A model generated the notes under the pieces. The model saw only the letters and a program-made list of their open reading frames with translations, ran no database searches and was not told the origin of the DNA. Of a DNA stretch of 64,000 nt, positions 25,393-40,422 are shown in pieces; the stretch's first letter is position 1; each line of letters starts with the position of its first letter. The position numbers and the translations under genes are program-made. The DNA is from Hyaloperonospora brassicae (Eukaryota; Oomycota; Peronosporomycetes; Peronosporales; Peronosporaceae): assembly GCA_947650285.1 (NCBI GenBank), contig CANTFL010001444.1, forward strand, positions 434,001-498,000, read 5' to 3'.

Positions 25393-26355
25393 TTAAAACC
25401 CCGCAATATTACTTTTGAAAGTAATATTACGTAAACGGGTGATGGTAAAATCCGCAATCGGCGTTGACATCGACCACGATCTCAACCTGCTGTCCACGAT
25501 TGGGGAACAAACACGCAAATAGTGGTGAGCATATCGGTATGACGCATCTTTGTGCAAAATACGGCTTACGGAAGCTTGAAAGATGATCGATATTGACAAG
25601 TTTGGCTGTGCAGGGTATCGTTCCTTTTCTTCCTCAACAAAACTAGTCCGGTGAATGATACGATTCGTGCACATTGTTTACGTCAGGTATGGCGTGCACC
25701 AAGCTTCCACTACCATCTGTGTACTTCGTGTACACTATATCACTGCATATGCAACGTTTTCCGTTACATCTCGTCGCATGTCGTGGTCCGTTCCACTACT
25801 ATGAACACATCTGCGATGATACCTGCGGGTACGGGTGCTTCCACATCGCGCGAAACCTTCATTCGGATGAGTATTTTCGAATGGCAAGACGTGTGGCAAA
25901 CGGATGAGTCGCCGTCGGACCGGTGTTATGGTTACATAAAGTGAACCGACGAGCACGCCGTCATCTCCAAGTTTGTCCAACATGAACTTGATGAAGCGAA
26001 GAAAAAATGCCGGATTGTTATTCGACCGAGCTGCTGAGGGAGATTGGCGCTTCAATAGCTGACTTGGTGATAAGGCAGTGTCTCTGAATAGCTCCATGGA
26101 GCTATTATGATAGTAGCAGTCAGGTGCTGCTGCTGATGGGTTTGTAGGTCCCCATCGATCCGGCTGAGTGAAGATATAAGCACTCAAGTACAATTGGGAC
26201 GAAGACAACCCTCTTTCAAGACAATTCGTCGAATCGACAGCGCGATTTGAGTCCTGCTTTATTGAAGACGTTGCAATGAGATTGGCCGTTTCCATATTTA
26301 TACTGAATGGATGTTCAAAAATGTTACGAAAATTGGGCCACAGGTATAAAGACAC
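25393..26355 (-). pseudogene. Possible decayed minus-strand gene, unidentified
   Basis: Two minus-strand frames (25735-26355 without an ATG start, and 25393-25674 from an ATG) have a protein-like composition. The first contains NNPAFFLRFIKFMLDKLG and the Gly-Asp-Asp-Gly segment after it, then becomes Arg/His-rich as if out of frame. I cannot join them with good splice sites, and no domain is recognised. Confidence 0.25.
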
Positions 26356-26359
26356 ACAT

Positions 26360-29300
26360 ACGTTTGGGTGTATGTAATCGTGGTGACTTCACAAATATAC
26401 GTTGGAGCCACTACTTGCCGAGTAAAGGCTCAAATTAAGATATTAAAAACAAATGGGTTGTGCAATTTTAGCTTCCATTCCGTAGGTACATTGCATCTCA
26501 AGTCGTATCAGAGCAAACCCGAAAGATGATAAACGTTGACTGCAGTACTCATTGGGGTGCTTTACGGATGGATTTATAAGTATCAGCCCATTCCTCATCT
26601 ACCGTGGTCGATTAATCATACATTTATCACAGTGGTATAGGAGGACTGGATTCTACATCAAGATTATGTTGGACCGGCTTAAAATTGTCCACTGACGACG
26701 ACGGGAGCATCGAGTCCATCTGAGACATACCATTTTACGCAGGAGGGCCCTCTAAGCCTCCAAACATATTTTACATGATAGTCAAATTGTTTGTTCTTCA
26801 TTTCATAAGTTACTGCTAAGACGAGATAATTAATGGAAAGCTTCGTAATGACATCTATACTAGAAGTACACTATGCTACTCATTTTGTCACACAGAGCGA
26901 GACGAACGACCGGTATTAAAAAAGCATCGATGATAAATACGGGTACGGTGTCAATTCGGAGTTTAACGGATATGGTATTGATTCGAGCTTGCAACAGCAT
27001 GTCAATCGTCATAATTCGTTGTTGTCAGTTGGAGAAGCGCGTCCTTATGTTCTATTCGCGTCAACATAATTTGTAGGTTTCGTGACGAAGGTTTCTTTTG
27101 GCACATTTTTGTTGTCTGTGTGCGCCTTGCAACAGGCACCTTAAACAGTGAAGAAACGTATGGTTATGAGACATGACGCGTTAGAATATGTGCATTACGG
27201 ATCATATTTCGTCGTACAGGATTGAGACGACAAATTTCGTGCCATCTTGCTGTTATCAAGGCTCAGAAGGTACGAATTATGGTTTAAGCTGGTAGCATCG
27301 ATCGGTAAATATTGCTACCACCTGGTCACCAGATATCCATCAGGTGAACGTTTTGTGGTGCTCAAAAGAGTGTGGATGTACTATGAGAGAGTGCGACTAG
27401 CTCACCTGTGGTTTTCTACATGGTACGACTTAGAATACACTCAGTGCGGTAGAACGTTTCAATATGAAGCAATTTTTGGGGCACTGTGCAAGATTACACA
27501 GTCATCGAGGTTCACAATCATATGAAGCCGAGTGGATGGTTTATGGATGCTCGACTTTCGGTAATCATTTTTATTAAAAGACGTTATTGGATGACTTAGA
27601 AGAAACAGCTCGGTAATCGTCGATCGACTGGAGACTGATCATATGAAATACTGTTGTGATTGCACAACCCCATCTAGAGCGCACGAGTGGAATAATCTTG
27701 GTAAGATGATGTAATAACGAGTAGTGATGAAGTATTAAGTCCGTAGGAAAACATAAAGATGTTTTTCTTCATGGCTGAACGGATAAATCGTGGGCGCTTA
27801 TACGCTTGTTCTGATTGCGACTTCAAAGTAAACTTCGAAGATCAACCATTTACTACGCTAGAAATTAATTAATTCTTGCAAATCTAATTCTTCAGATTCA
27901 TGCAGATCTGCTTACTTGTGACAGAGAACGATGGCTTCACCGATGTGCGGTCGGCGGTGGCTCATTGTGAGAACGAAAAAAACTCCGTGACAAGTCTCGA
28001 ATTTACTTTTACACGTCTCAGTCTTGAGAGTCGCTCAGGTCAAATCCTCTCAATGGAAAATGATTGAATCCAAGGTTATAATCGATGATATCGTAACGTA
28101 CAAGAAATCTACACTAGCACATTACCAATAAAGATATCGAGGTTACAACAGATTCACATTATTGTGGCGTAAACAAGTGCACACTGCCTCGTAAACAAGG
28201 CCTAGAGATTGAAAATTTATATGTCAACATCTTACCAACTTTTCATCTGGAAAATCGGATTTCCCAAATAGCTCTACATCCGTATGTGTGTGCGTACATC
28301 CATAAGAGGATAGCGAATAGTCCTGCATCATTCGACTTGTTAGCAAAGATACCGGCTCAGACGTCAAAATCGTCGAAGGATGTACTCATAAATAGTGTAT
28401 CTAATTATACCATCCTTCCACCCATGGATCTCGGGGATAGCGTCTAACAGATCCTAATGCATGGGTGTAACATCTCGTGCGAAACACGGATCCATCTTCA
28501 GCGGTATGATCTGAAAACCAAAAGCATGCCAGGGGGCTTCATAAGTCCCCATATACTTTTCAACAGATGTGAATCATATATGTTGAGACCGATGCAGGAT
28601 TTCGAACCGAACTATTTCCGATGATGTATTCTTCGAAAGTCGGGCTAACGATAAAAGGTCGGACATCAAGACTCATCAAAATCATGTATAACACATTCTT
28701 ACGATTTTTAGGAATCATGATCTGTACGCCAAGCTCGAGATGGGTATATTCGCGGCTGTAGAAATCACAAAATTTGTTGTAGCATAGTCGGAAAATACTT
28801 CTTACGTTCTAATGCAGAAAAGTCCAAGTCGATTATGAATCACTATATGCGTTAAAGGAAACAATATAGCTCTTTGGAATAGCGGCATACTGGAAAAAGT
28901 ACGCGCGCAACTAAGCCGAATTGGCTACGCACACTTCTTGGTTACACGAAAAAAGTTTCGAATGATTTTGAAATGATGCGAGCGAGAGGCAAGGAAATGT
29001 CATCGCGCAAAGCTTGACACAATGAACGTGTAAGTAAGTTAAACTGACATCGACCATTTCCATGAGATGTTTGGCGCCGAGGATATTTCAACCAACCTCG
29101 TTGATGTAGTTTGAATCAGACGTCGCGAAGTGCGTCGTCTTCAGTTGGTCTCGTCAATTTTATGGATATCAGTATATAGCTCAGTTTGTGACATGCAACT
29201 CATGCAATGACGTACGAATTGGTATATTTTGAAGTCTACCGTGTTGCGGGGCGAATCTGTCACAAAATCTTTTCCTACTAGGGTTTGATAGTATCGTAAT

Positions 29301-29400
29301 ATTACATTAAATGATTCTCTTAAAAATTTACAACACAACGTAATTAACTTCCATTGACTCAAGGGTCAACCCATAAGTTGATTTAGCGATTAATAATCAC
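26360..29400. other. Gene-poor stretch, nothing recognised
   Basis: About 3 kb of near-neutral composition with scattered short frames. The longest plus frame (27247-27525) lacks an ATG start and is not recognised. No repeat longer than about 20 bp was seen. Confidence 0.45.
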
Positions 29401-30653
29401 CGATAGATGCTAGACGCGCGCAACGGGTGCTGAGTGGACGTCACAATACATGTTCGTATATTTTATATAACCAAGTTAGGACTAATTGACAAAATGTCTT
29501 ATGACTGAATTGTATTTAGTGCAGTCTTACTTTTATCGCTACCAAGCTGCATCATCTTAGTAGTATAAATTTACTCTGAATCGTCTACGTGAGGTACTAG
29601 AGCACTGACAACCTCTGCTGTCAGTGAAAAATTGCTCCGTACTGTTCGTCAGTACGTGCCTGTCGGTACCCTTTGACACGTCCATGAGTCAATGTACCCT
29701 TTATCGTCTTCGTGTTCATCCTTACATGATTCATTACCCATGGCTATCAATAGTCCACAACTTCCGTAAATGATGTTGGGGTGGCTGTTGTTTTTTGCGG
29801 AGTAGTCTTCGTATTGAAATATAAGTGAGGAAGACTACACGCTGTCGACGGTATTCTTCCGCGCCGGTCTTTCTTCGAGCCGGCTACGCGGCCTGACAAT
29901 GAGACGCTCACTTCTACCACGAGATGCCATGACGATGATTTTACTTTCATTTCCACTATTGATGACGTGGTAAAGGCTTACAGACAATACATAGGTCTTG
30001 TGCGATTGGTGGATTATCTGCTGAGGCCATTTCAACAAACTTGAAAGTTGAACGGCAGCGTATCATTCCTCTCCGGGTCGATAGACAGCCCGCAATGGTT
30101 AGCTTCATTTCGTAGATGCTACTGGCGACACACCGCGTGTCGTCATTTCCAAACCATAATCGTCTATGTTAATGTATCAGGTATGAGTATCAGGTATGAG
30201 TATCACGCTACTCGATGTGGCATCGCAATCTTGAAAAATCTTGTCTCACCGTCAGTTGAGGCTCTAACCGTTGACACCAGTATGAGCTTTGCACGATACG
30301 TGATGAATTGTAATTTTGTCAGTGAAATAAGTGTATTCCTTCAATCCTGAGACATTACATCTGCTACCTGGTCCATTAGGGTGCTGACGGTGTGCATCGA
30401 TCGACTTTAACTATGGAAAGTCCGAAGACGACCACTTGAATATTGTGTGTAATAATATTTTCATATGGTGCATTTTGTTTTCTGCCCCTTACTTTATTAC
30501 GTCGAAATCTTCTCTTGTATGGTTTTTACCGAAACGATCTTTGCGTCCTCAATTTAACCGTGATTTTTTCCGGTGGGGGGCATGGTTTAGGAGACGTTTG
30601 ACGTTCGTGTTCCGTTCGTCGTAACACGGTCAATGGTGTAGATGGTTGAGCAA
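29401..30653 (+). repeat. Left arm of a 1.25-kb inverted repeat
   Basis: This arm is the reverse complement, at roughly 95-97% by eye, of 38944-39240 plus 32902-33850. The outer 250 bp carry the GCGCGCGTC LTR core (29413-29422, minus) and a CTACGTGAGGTAC block, so the arm's outer end resembles an LTR. A short extra TATGAGTATCAGG repeat is present in this arm only. Small frames in the arm are shared with the other arm but differ by amino-acid-changing bases and lack ATG starts, so I do not call them genes. Confidence 0.9.
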
Positions 30654-32901
30654 CCGACTCGATGCTTAGACGAAGCGAGTGCTTGTAAGCGAAATATTGA
30701 CCATCTTATTTACGCTCAATGCACTCGTTTGACTTGCATCTTTTTGTCACCAGAACATTTATTGCTCAAGCGATGTTGTGTACGTTCTTCGTATTCAGAT
30801 TTTAAACGTCACACGATGTGGGCAATATTCGAGCAAATTTATCGTTTGTTGGCGACGCTCTTATGATTCTCATGTATCAGGAAGATTCTTTCCTAGTTGC
30901 TATTGACATATAATAATAACCACATAAAGTCGCGTTGGATGAATGTTGAGGTACATCAAAAATGAGAGCCATGCACGCTCTTAACGTCTTTCGTATCACA
31001 GATACATTCATTCATCGTCGGATAGATACAAGCCTACAGTTGGGACTCGTTGAGATAGTAACTATTACCTTGGCGCACGATAAGAGTATGTTGTATAGCT
31101 TCGACGTGCTTCACCCAAAGCTGCAATCATCGCAAAACGACCTATGTTTCTGAACGATGCAGCGTCGACCGCGTATATAATGCCAGTACTTTATAAGTTT
31201 ATACTAAGGAAAGTTGACACGTTCACATATGACAATGTGCATCAAGAGCCTAAAACCCCACGTACACTAAAAAGCTCATAACTGCAGAATGCTGCAGTAG
31301 ACGCGCTTCGTTAGATGATCAAAGTGTGTATATTGGATGTTGTTCTACTGCACTATATTCTGTTGAAAGTCTTACGCTATTAATATGGACATCGAGAATG
31401 CATGATAACTTGTTGATCAACCCTCATCATGCAATAAAGCTTTGGTTGACGATTTTAAGATGGTATCATGGCTCGTATCAGCCTCTAATTAGTATGATTA
31501 TAGTTTCTGTAGAACAATATGTTTCGAATGATGTCAACTAAATTACTCAGTCGTAGCAGTTTTGTAGATAGTATCTGTTGGAAACATTCTCAATTAAATG
31601 TACACAGCTAAATATATCATGAAACCGGTTCACTTAGTTGGATCAGCACCTCTCTATTCAATATTTACATCCACAAATGATGTGACTACAGATGACCAAT
31701 TTTGGGTCGCTAGGGAGAAGTTTGCACACGTCTGCTGAATAAATGCATGTCAACCTTTCATATCGCATGCAGGAGGTCTTATTATGCTATGCACAGGAAA
31801 AGACTCACAGATTTTGTCTGAAACATTTTCTTGCAGGTGTGGATGAGGATTCATGTAACAAAGTGATACCCCCTTACTTTCATACACTGAAAGCTGTTGA
31901 GGAAGCGCTCTCCTTGATAGCGTATCTAATTATGTTCATTTTTGTCTCGCTTATAATTTGGAGCAAGTGCGAATCTGTTACCTCACTCAATTAAACTACT
32001 TTAATACAGACCTATCATTATTGGCCAATTATTGGATCCAACACTCCAGCATTCGCTAAATGCATATTGCCGATACCGAATAATGTGTTATAATCTATAT
32101 CTTCGAATCTATAATAAGTTGCCCATTACACTTCATCCACAGAAGTACGATTGAATCTATCGCAGCTGGCGCTCATCGGTCTGTAAGGCTTAAATTCGCA
32201 TGATCATGTAATCATGCATCACGTAATTACAGCTGCGAGTCAAATCGGAGCTGTAAACCACTAGGTCGAATATGATAGCGCGTCCGGCTCTACGTCAGCA
32301 TCAAAGTTCTACTATTTCCTCAGGGAAGTATCGGTAATGTCAACGTGACCGGCCTGCCGTGGCGATCTGAGTGATAGAAACGCTACGCCATATTTAGATC
32401 GTCATTTAGTCAGACGACTAACTTTGTGAGTCGTTCAATATGTGAACAGAGACCGCCAAAGATTGTTAACACGATGGATCTAGCCATCGTGATGATGTAT
32501 GTGAGGAGTTGGTAAAAGCGACTGATAACTGCCACGAAAGTGATGTTCGTATTTCTAGCAACATCACACATGAGTTTAGGTATCTGATGGTTAATGCTAA
32601 ACTGTTGATAACTAGCCGTGATCTATTTACACCGAAGCACTATATCGATCATTTTAATGACTTGCAATTTTGACTTTGTGTACAACTCAATTTCTCTATG
32701 CTACAACACTATAAGGACAGCTCAAAGAATTTTGATATCGACCATAATAAATAATAAATGTGTTTAAATCTTCCGACACTAACATAAAAACCATTTTACG
32801 AGTTCGTTCATATACATGAAAAAACTCCAAAGCATTCATAGAAATACGCAAATGTATCACTTTCGCAAAAAATTGATGATTAACTCGATCGGGTATGCGG
32901 G
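30654..32901. other. 2.25-kb spacer between the inverted arms
   Basis: AT-rich sequence unique within this window. Short frames only; no reverse transcriptase, integrase or transposase motifs seen in either strand. It shows no similarity by eye to the Gypsy or Copia interiors. Confidence 0.5.
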
Positions 32902-33850
32902 TGCTCAACCGTCTACACCATTGATCGTGTTACGACGAACGGAACACGAACGTCAAACGTCTCCTAAACCATGCCCCCCACCGGAAAAAATCACGGTTAA
33001 ATTGAGGACGCAAAGATCGTTTCGATAAAAACCATACAAGAGAAGATTTCGACGTAATAAAGTAAGGGGCAGAAAACAAAATGCACCATATGAAAATATT
33101 ATTACACACAATATTCAAGTGGTCGTCTTCGGACTTTCCATAGTTAAAGTCGATCGATGCACACCGTCAGCACCCTAATGGACCAGGTAGCAGATGTAAT
33201 GTCTCAGGATTGAAGGAATACACTTATTTCACTGACAAAATTACAATTCATCACGTACTTTCGTGCAAAGCTCATATTGCTGTCAACGGTTAGAGCCTCA
33301 ACTGACGGTGAGACAAGATTTTTCAAGATTGCGATGCCACATCGAGTAGCGTGATACTACCTGATACTCATACCTGATACATTAACATAGACGATTATGG
33401 TTTGGAAATGACGACACGCGGTGTGTCGCCAGTAGCATCTACGAAATGAAGCTAACCATTGCGGGCTGTCTATCGAACCGGAGAGGAATGATACGCTGCC
33501 GTTCAACTTTCAAGTTTGTTGAAATGGCCTCAGCAGATAATCCACCAATCGCACAAGACCCATGTATTGTCTGTAAGCCTTTACCACGTCATCAATAGTG
33601 GAAATGAAAGTAAAATCATCGTCATGGCATCTCGTGGTAGAAGTGAGCGTCTCATTGTCAGGCCGCGTAGTTGGCTCGAAGAAAGACCGGCGCGGAAGAA
33701 TAGCGTCGACAGCGTGTAGTCTTCCTCACTTATATTTCAATACGAAGACTACTCGGCAAAAAACAACAGCCACCCCAACATCATTTAAGGAAGTTGTGAA
33801 ATATTGATAGCCATGGGTAATGAATCATGTAAGCATGGACACGAAGACAA
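32902..33850 (-). repeat. Right arm of the inverted repeat, inner part
   Basis: Reverse complement of about 29702-30653. The arm is cut at 33850 by the Copia insertion and resumes at 38944. Similarity stops sharply just inside GGTTGAGCA on both arms. Confidence 0.9.
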
Positions 33851-33855
33851 TAAAG
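33851..33855. repeat. Copia target-site duplication, left
   Basis: TAAAG here and TAAGG at 38939-38943 flank the element. The uninterrupted left arm reads GATAAAGGGTAC at this point, so the target was TAAAG or TAAGG and one copy has since mutated. Confidence 0.65.
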
Positions 33856-34117
33856 TTTTTGGATTGCCACGGTGCAAACTTAAGAAGGGAAGTCGGTGGC
33901 ATTGTGATAAAAGGTTTTGTCATTTTAAAAGTGTTATCTTTCTTGCTACCAAGATGGAATAGCTTTTCTTGTTCTCCATCACTCCTGTCCACTTGATCAG
34001 CCATCCACGCACCTGTTTAATCAATCACCCATCTAATCCTCAGACATCTCTCTAAGTCGTCAGTCGTTGGTGTAATCGTTAGCTCAACCATTTTGGGCAG
34101 CAGTGCCTTTTTTAATA
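33856..34117 (-). repeat. Copia 3' LTR
   Basis: About 262 bp, matching 38677-38938 with perhaps 85% identity by eye, including AGTCGGTGGCA, TTCTTGTTCTCCATCACTCC and CCATTTTGGGCAGCAGTG. On the element's strand it begins TATTAAAAAAGG (TG mutated) and ends CCAAAA. Confidence 0.8.
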
Positions 34118-34149
34118 CTTTTCCTCGGCTTCGACTTACCTTCTTAGAC

Positions 34150-34860
34150 GAGCTTCATCAAGGTTAGCGATCTTGCTAGCTTGGGTGGGACGAGTGCCTT
34201 AAGAAGCAGATCGGCGAGTATGAGCTCCGATCTCACATACTGCGCGCGCACGAGCTTGCGCCGAGCAAAGTCGCAAACAAATTTGACTCTAACGTCAATG
34301 TGCTTTGCCTTGGATGACGACACCTCGCTCTAAATCTGTAGAACTGCCGCCTGGTTGTCGACTTGCGTCAGCATAGGCAGCTCTGGCGCTATTCCGATCT
34401 CGCTAAACATCTCTCGCACGCCCAGCAGCTCGAGATCAATCTCTGACGCCACCACGAACTCCGCTATTATTGTAGAGAGAGACACGCCGAATTACTTCTT
34501 GGGCGCTCCAGCAGACCGCTATGCCATTTAGGAAGATACTTCCACCGGTCGAAGACTGTCATTCGCTTTTGTCCGCTGGATAGTCGGAATCGCCAAACGA
34601 CTTGAAATTGGTTGATGAGCATGAACCGTCTCTTAATTGCATGCTTATACTTATCGATTTCCTGCTCTTGAGGTAGCGAGCCACACGATTTGTGAGTTTT
34701 CAATCGTGAACCGCGATTGATGCGTCTGTCCAGTCGTCTTGTGAACAGCGAACGCACTGTCGGGTCTCGTGCACCGCGTGACCCAAAGTTGAGATCCGAC
34801 GAGCGACTGGAAGCCTTTATTTTGTTGGCGCTCCATTCGTGCTCGTGGTCTCGAGAAGCG
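34150..34860 (-). pseudogene. Copia RNase H region, broken
   Basis: Minus-strand frames give EFVVASEIDLELLG, a VDNQAA motif (second catalytic Asp region) and KHIDVRVKFV followed by LILADLL, the standard end of Copia pol. Several frames are needed and stops interrupt it. RNase H removes the RNA template after first-strand synthesis. Confidence 0.65.
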
Positions 34861-34869
34861 TGCTGTCGA

Positions 34870-35700
34870 TCGGCCACACTATATAACAGTCGGCGCCGAC
34901 CTTTGCTGATTTCTAATTTGAGTCCGTGAGCCCTGTACCCGCAGCAAGTCGCTGATTGCCTCCTCTTGGTCCAGAACGTAGCCGTCTTCGCCATCGGGCG
35001 CCACCCTCATACCAAGAAACTTACTGACACGACCGTGGTCCTTGATCAACACGCTCGCGAGGCTAGCGAAGATCCGATCAACCGGAGCTGCTCCGGTGCC
35101 AGTGGCAAGCAAGTCGTCGACGTAGATGCCCACCACGACGGCTTTGTTTCAGTCACGCTTCCAGTACAAGCACATATTTGCCATACAATGTGAAAAGCCC
35201 ACGCTGCACAGATTTGCATGCAGGAGCTGGATACAGAGTCGTACGACTTGCTTGAGGTCATACAAACGCTTTCGGAGATCGAGTGCCATCTCCTGCTTAC
35301 TTGCCTCGCCGAGCTTTTTTTAGCGTCTCTTCGTCGACGTCCATGGATTAAATTACCTGCAGCAGTACATCGAGGCGAGAATCTTTATCCGTCTTCACAT
35401 ACGCATTCGTTATGTCACCGTGCTTAGCGGGTACGCGCCACGTCGCCACTAGGACCAAAATTACCTTCACCGTGGACATGTCCATGACTGCCGCAAAGAT
35501 GAGTTGGTAGTCTATACGAAAGCCCCGACCATTTCCGCACGCAATAAGTAGAGCCTTGAGTCGCTCCAGATTGCCGTGCGCGTCAGTCGTTCGCTTTGAA
35601 TAACTACTTAATGTGTAGCGTGTTGCTGCTGGGCGCCGCTTCATCACGCACCATACGGCGTTTTTCTCGAGCGCTTCGAGCTCTTCACGCATGGCTTTTC
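34870..35700 (-). pseudogene. Copia reverse transcriptase (RVT_2), broken
   Basis: The 5' part (35348-35692) reads the fingers region, with RLKALLIACGNG, a GFRIDY segment, FAAVMDMSTVKVIL and HGDITNAYV (the first catalytic Asp box). The 3' part (34879-35136) reads GIYVDDLLATG, the YVDD active site, then KFLGMRV. The two lie in different frames, so the enzyme is not made intact. Confidence 0.8.
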
Positions 35701-36149
35701 CTAGCCTTCTCGTTTGCTGCTGCGTATCTCTTCCCCATAATTATTGATATCGCGCTTGTATACGTCAGCCACCACACTTTCGTCACGAGCTGGCTCCTCC
35801 GGAACCTCTGATGCCTGCGAGCAAGTTAATTGTGCTGCGCGTTCTGTGTGCCGCACGAATCCATGGCTTCGACTTCTTCTTTCCGCTTCGAATCGTCATT
35901 AGCGGAAATGGATCGGCTGGCGTCAGGATCGACGTTCCTGTCGTAGCTGCAGCTGCTTGATCCTCGTAGTCTAGCGCTCTCTGTAGCTGATTGTTCTGGG
36001 CCTCGCTAATAGTCTCAACATCCTTCACTGCTGCGTGACCGTGACCTTGTTTTCCTTCTGAACGAACACTCTGTAGCCCTTAATTTCATCGCTGCCTCGA
36101 TGATGATGCCAACAATCTATCGCTTCGCCAGCAAGTTCTTGCGCGGGTC

Positions 36150-37269
36150 GTGGTAGATAGAGCAGACAGAGCCGAAGGCTACGATGTCTCGGAAGTCAGG
36201 CGCATGCTTTGTTAGCAACTCGAATGGTGACGCGCGCTTCGCGTTTGAACTTGTCGGGCTGCGGTTGAGAATGTATGTTGAATATTCAACCGCATCACCC
36301 TAGAATGACACGGGCAGTCAAATTGCAAAGATCATCCATCGCTCCATATTTAACACTACCCGGTGCATACAATCTGCTTTGCCGTTCGAAGCCTGGCTAC
36401 GCACTTTGCTGACCTGTCGTGCGATACGTGTCGACTTGCAGAAGAGGTCGATGTTCACGTACTCGCCACCACCGTCCGTCCTCAATACGTGGATACGGCA
36501 GTCAAACTGGCGTTCGAAGAACTCTAAGAAGTGCTCGAACTTCTTCGCGGATTTTTCCTTCTTTGGAGCAAGGAAGACGTGGCAGTAGTTGGACTTGTGG
36601 TCCACGATATTCACGAGGTACCGGTTTCCGAGCCTGTCCTTTCAAGTCATCGGACCCTTGAGTTCCGAGCAGATGACGCCGCCAGTGCGGTCGACAGGCG
36701 AGTTGGATCCCGTGATTTTGCGCGACTGTGCGTTCTTCGTTTGTTTGCCTTGAGCGCACGAAATGCACGTCGTCCTCGCACGATCCGTGAGTGTAATCCC
36801 GATTTGAATCCCTTGCCATTCGTTGGACCCTTTCGTACGCCAAGTGTCCCAGGCGCTTGTGAAACTGGTAGAGCGAGCCTTTCTGCTTATCCGTGGCCGA
36901 ATTATCCGTCGACTCCTAAGTTATGATCGCCATCAGAACGTCGCGTGGTGTCCCTGGGTCGCGTGCTGGTACCACCGCCTCGATGTAAAGCACGTTGTTT
37001 CCATCTTGATGTCAAACAAGACTTCTCCGTTGATGCGTCTCGCAAGTGCGCGCGTAGTGCCGTCGTCGACGATCCTGAAATCCTTACGCTCGATCTTTGC
37101 CATACGACATGATATATTTTGATAGCCCCGGCGCGAGGTAGAAATCAGCCAGCGTCACACCTCGATCATGTACCTTTTCCATTACAGTCAGTACTACGCT
37201 ACCGACGCGCAACAGCTTGATCACCTCGCTGTCGGCCAGGTGGAACTCGTGTTTACAGCCTCGTACATC

Positions 37270-37270
<1 letters not shown>
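36150..37270 (-). pseudogene. Copia integrase, broken
   Basis: The frame 36318-36614 shows the retroviral integrase core: VDHKSNY, then LRTDGGGEY with the second catalytic Asp, and SNGKA further on, where the final Glu would follow but the frame reads KADCMHR (Glu missing). The upstream part (36600-37270) is spread over other frames. Confidence 0.7.
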
Positions 37271-38672
<1,402 letters not shown>

Positions 38673-38676
38673 AACC

Positions 38677-38938
38677 TGTTGGCTTGAAATATTACAAGCT
38701 CAAGAGAAGAAGTCGGTGGCACTGTGATAAAAGATTTTGTCATTTTTATAGTGTTATCTTTCTTGATAGCAAGATGGAATAGCTGTTCTTGTTCTCCATC
38801 ACTCCTGTCCACTTAATCATCCATCCATGCACCTGTCCAATCAATCACCCAACTAATCCTCAGACACCTCTCTAAGTCTTCAGCCGTTTCTTCAACCGTA
38901 ACTTCAACCATTTTGGGCAGCAGTGACTTTTTCTAAAA
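38677..38938 (-). repeat. Copia 5' LTR
   Basis: 262 bp. On the element's strand it runs from TTTTAGAAAAAG (original TG mutated) to CCAACA. It is the partner of 33856-34117. The many differences between the two LTRs suggest an old insertion. Confidence 0.8.
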
Positions 38939-38943
38939 TAAGG

Positions 38944-39240
38944 GTATATTGGCTCATGGACGTGTCAAAGGGTACCGACAGGCACGTACTGACGAACAGT
39001 ACGGAGCAATTTTTCACTGACAGCAGAGGTTGTCAGTGCTCTAGTACCTCACGTAGACGATTCAGAGTAAATTTATACTACTAAGATGATGCAGCTTGGT
39101 AGTGATAAAAGTAAGATTGCACTAAATACAATTCAGTCATAAGACATTTTTTCAATTAGTCCTAACTTGGTTATGTAAAATATACGAACATGTATTGTGA
39201 CGTCTACTCAGCACCCGTTGCGCGCGTCTAGCATCTATCG
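38944..39240 (-). repeat. Right arm of the inverted repeat, outer part
   Basis: Reverse complement of 29401-29700. Carries the GCGCGCGTC core at 39219-39228. Similarity to the left arm ends at CGATAG, although TTAAT-like sequence outside both ends hints that it once extended a little further. Confidence 0.88.
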
Positions 39241-39474
39241 TAGACTTTTGATTGATTAATGGAATATCGATCAATTAGTGCAGCGGCGCCGGGTCTCACA
39301 CTCCTTCCTTCACTATCCACTCGGCAAAATAAATAATGGAGACGACTATTGATCAATAAAATGATCACAGCGACACAATTTGGAGTTAAGGACATGTCTT
39401 TGGATCATTATCGTTACACTTCGCGTATAGAGTGATGACATTCCAAGAACAACATTGGTGATAGCCTAGATCGG

Positions 39475-39868
39475 TTGTGTCTAACCTCACGTACACGTAA
39501 AGGAGCAAAGAGGCAAAGTCGTACGAATCAGACAAGCTAAGTCGGACGTAAAGAGACAACAGAATATGATAAAGATTAGACTCATACGATGTGCTAAATT
39601 AACTCATGCAAATACAGAAACGCGTATGCTAACTTCCTGCTCCCCACCCATTGCGCGCATCCAGCAGCTATCGGTGGTTTGGTTGTTTGTTGCAATAGCC
39701 TATACCAATCAAGGAGTGTAACGGCGTCAAGTTACACACTCAAAGGTAACATTCTATTTTTATATATTCGTAAAAGCAAAGATCGGGGAATATGGTCAAC
39801 TACGATAGTATTCCTAGTGACCTGTTTACGTGTCACAATTCTATAAAGCGGGCTCACCCCCTGTTACA
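39475..39868 (+). repeat. Possible solo LTR related to the Gypsy LTR
   Basis: The stretch from TGTGTCTAACC to CCCCCTGTTACA has the same order as the 391-bp Gypsy LTR: an ACGTACACG block followed by GGAGCAAAGAGG, then CCACCCATTGCGCGC (core at 39652-39661) and a TTACA end. It is strongly diverged and has no clear TSD. Confidence 0.45.
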
Positions 39869-40052
39869 ACAATATTCACATCGACATAAACTAGATGTCG
39901 ATATCGTGTGACGAGATCACCCCGTTACAAACTCGATTCGAAGATTACCGGCGACTACGACACCAGTGTACTTCGATTGCATCAGTGGTGCAAGATAGAG
40001 CAACTCACCTAGCTTGAGACACGACTGAGAACTGAAATCCGCGCACTGAATG

Positions 40053-40417
40053 TCATGTATGATATTTAAGCACGTGGAATAGCACACGACCGTTGCTCAC
40101 TAGCCTCTTGAGATTGTCGAGAGCTGCTTTGATGTCAGCTTCCTGCCAACGTCGAAGTGAAACTACCGCTGGTGCGACCAGATCGATGGTGACGACTCTC
40201 TGTCGTGAAACGGAAATTCTTTGTGCTGCAGAATTAGGGCATGCGTCATACAAAAAGCCGACATCGAATGAGCCAGCGGTGTCATGCTACCCTCTATCCA
40301 GCGTCGACATATCGGTAGTAGCCACGCTTTTAATGGCAGCATGAAAGTCACAATCGTTCACACTGGCAATTATCGCTATTTTGCAGAGCATACACTTTCG
40401 ATAAACGCGTGTCGACC
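40053..40417 (-). pseudogene. Minus-strand coding relic, left half, split by Gypsy
   Basis: Removing the Gypsy element and one ATAGC joins this to 48413 onward. The frame then runs through the junction with two Cys pairs (CGCC on the far side, CMLC on this side, spaced about 18 residues), which is reminiscent of a FYVE-type zinc finger as found in a large oomycete START/FYVE family. After 40287 the frame stops and another continues to 40053. The family call is tentative. Confidence 0.3.
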
Positions 40418-40422
40418 ATAGC
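40418..40422. repeat. Gypsy target-site duplication, left (ATAGC)
   Basis: ATAGC immediately precedes the left LTR and recurs at 48408-48412 right after the other LTR. A perfect 5-bp duplication marks a genuine insertion of the whole element. Confidence 0.93.

Noticed and set aside
29747..30038. Small frames present in both inverted arms (also 33516-33807)
   Set aside because: They lack ATG starts and differ between arms mostly by amino-acid-changing bases. They are preserved only because the arms are repeats.
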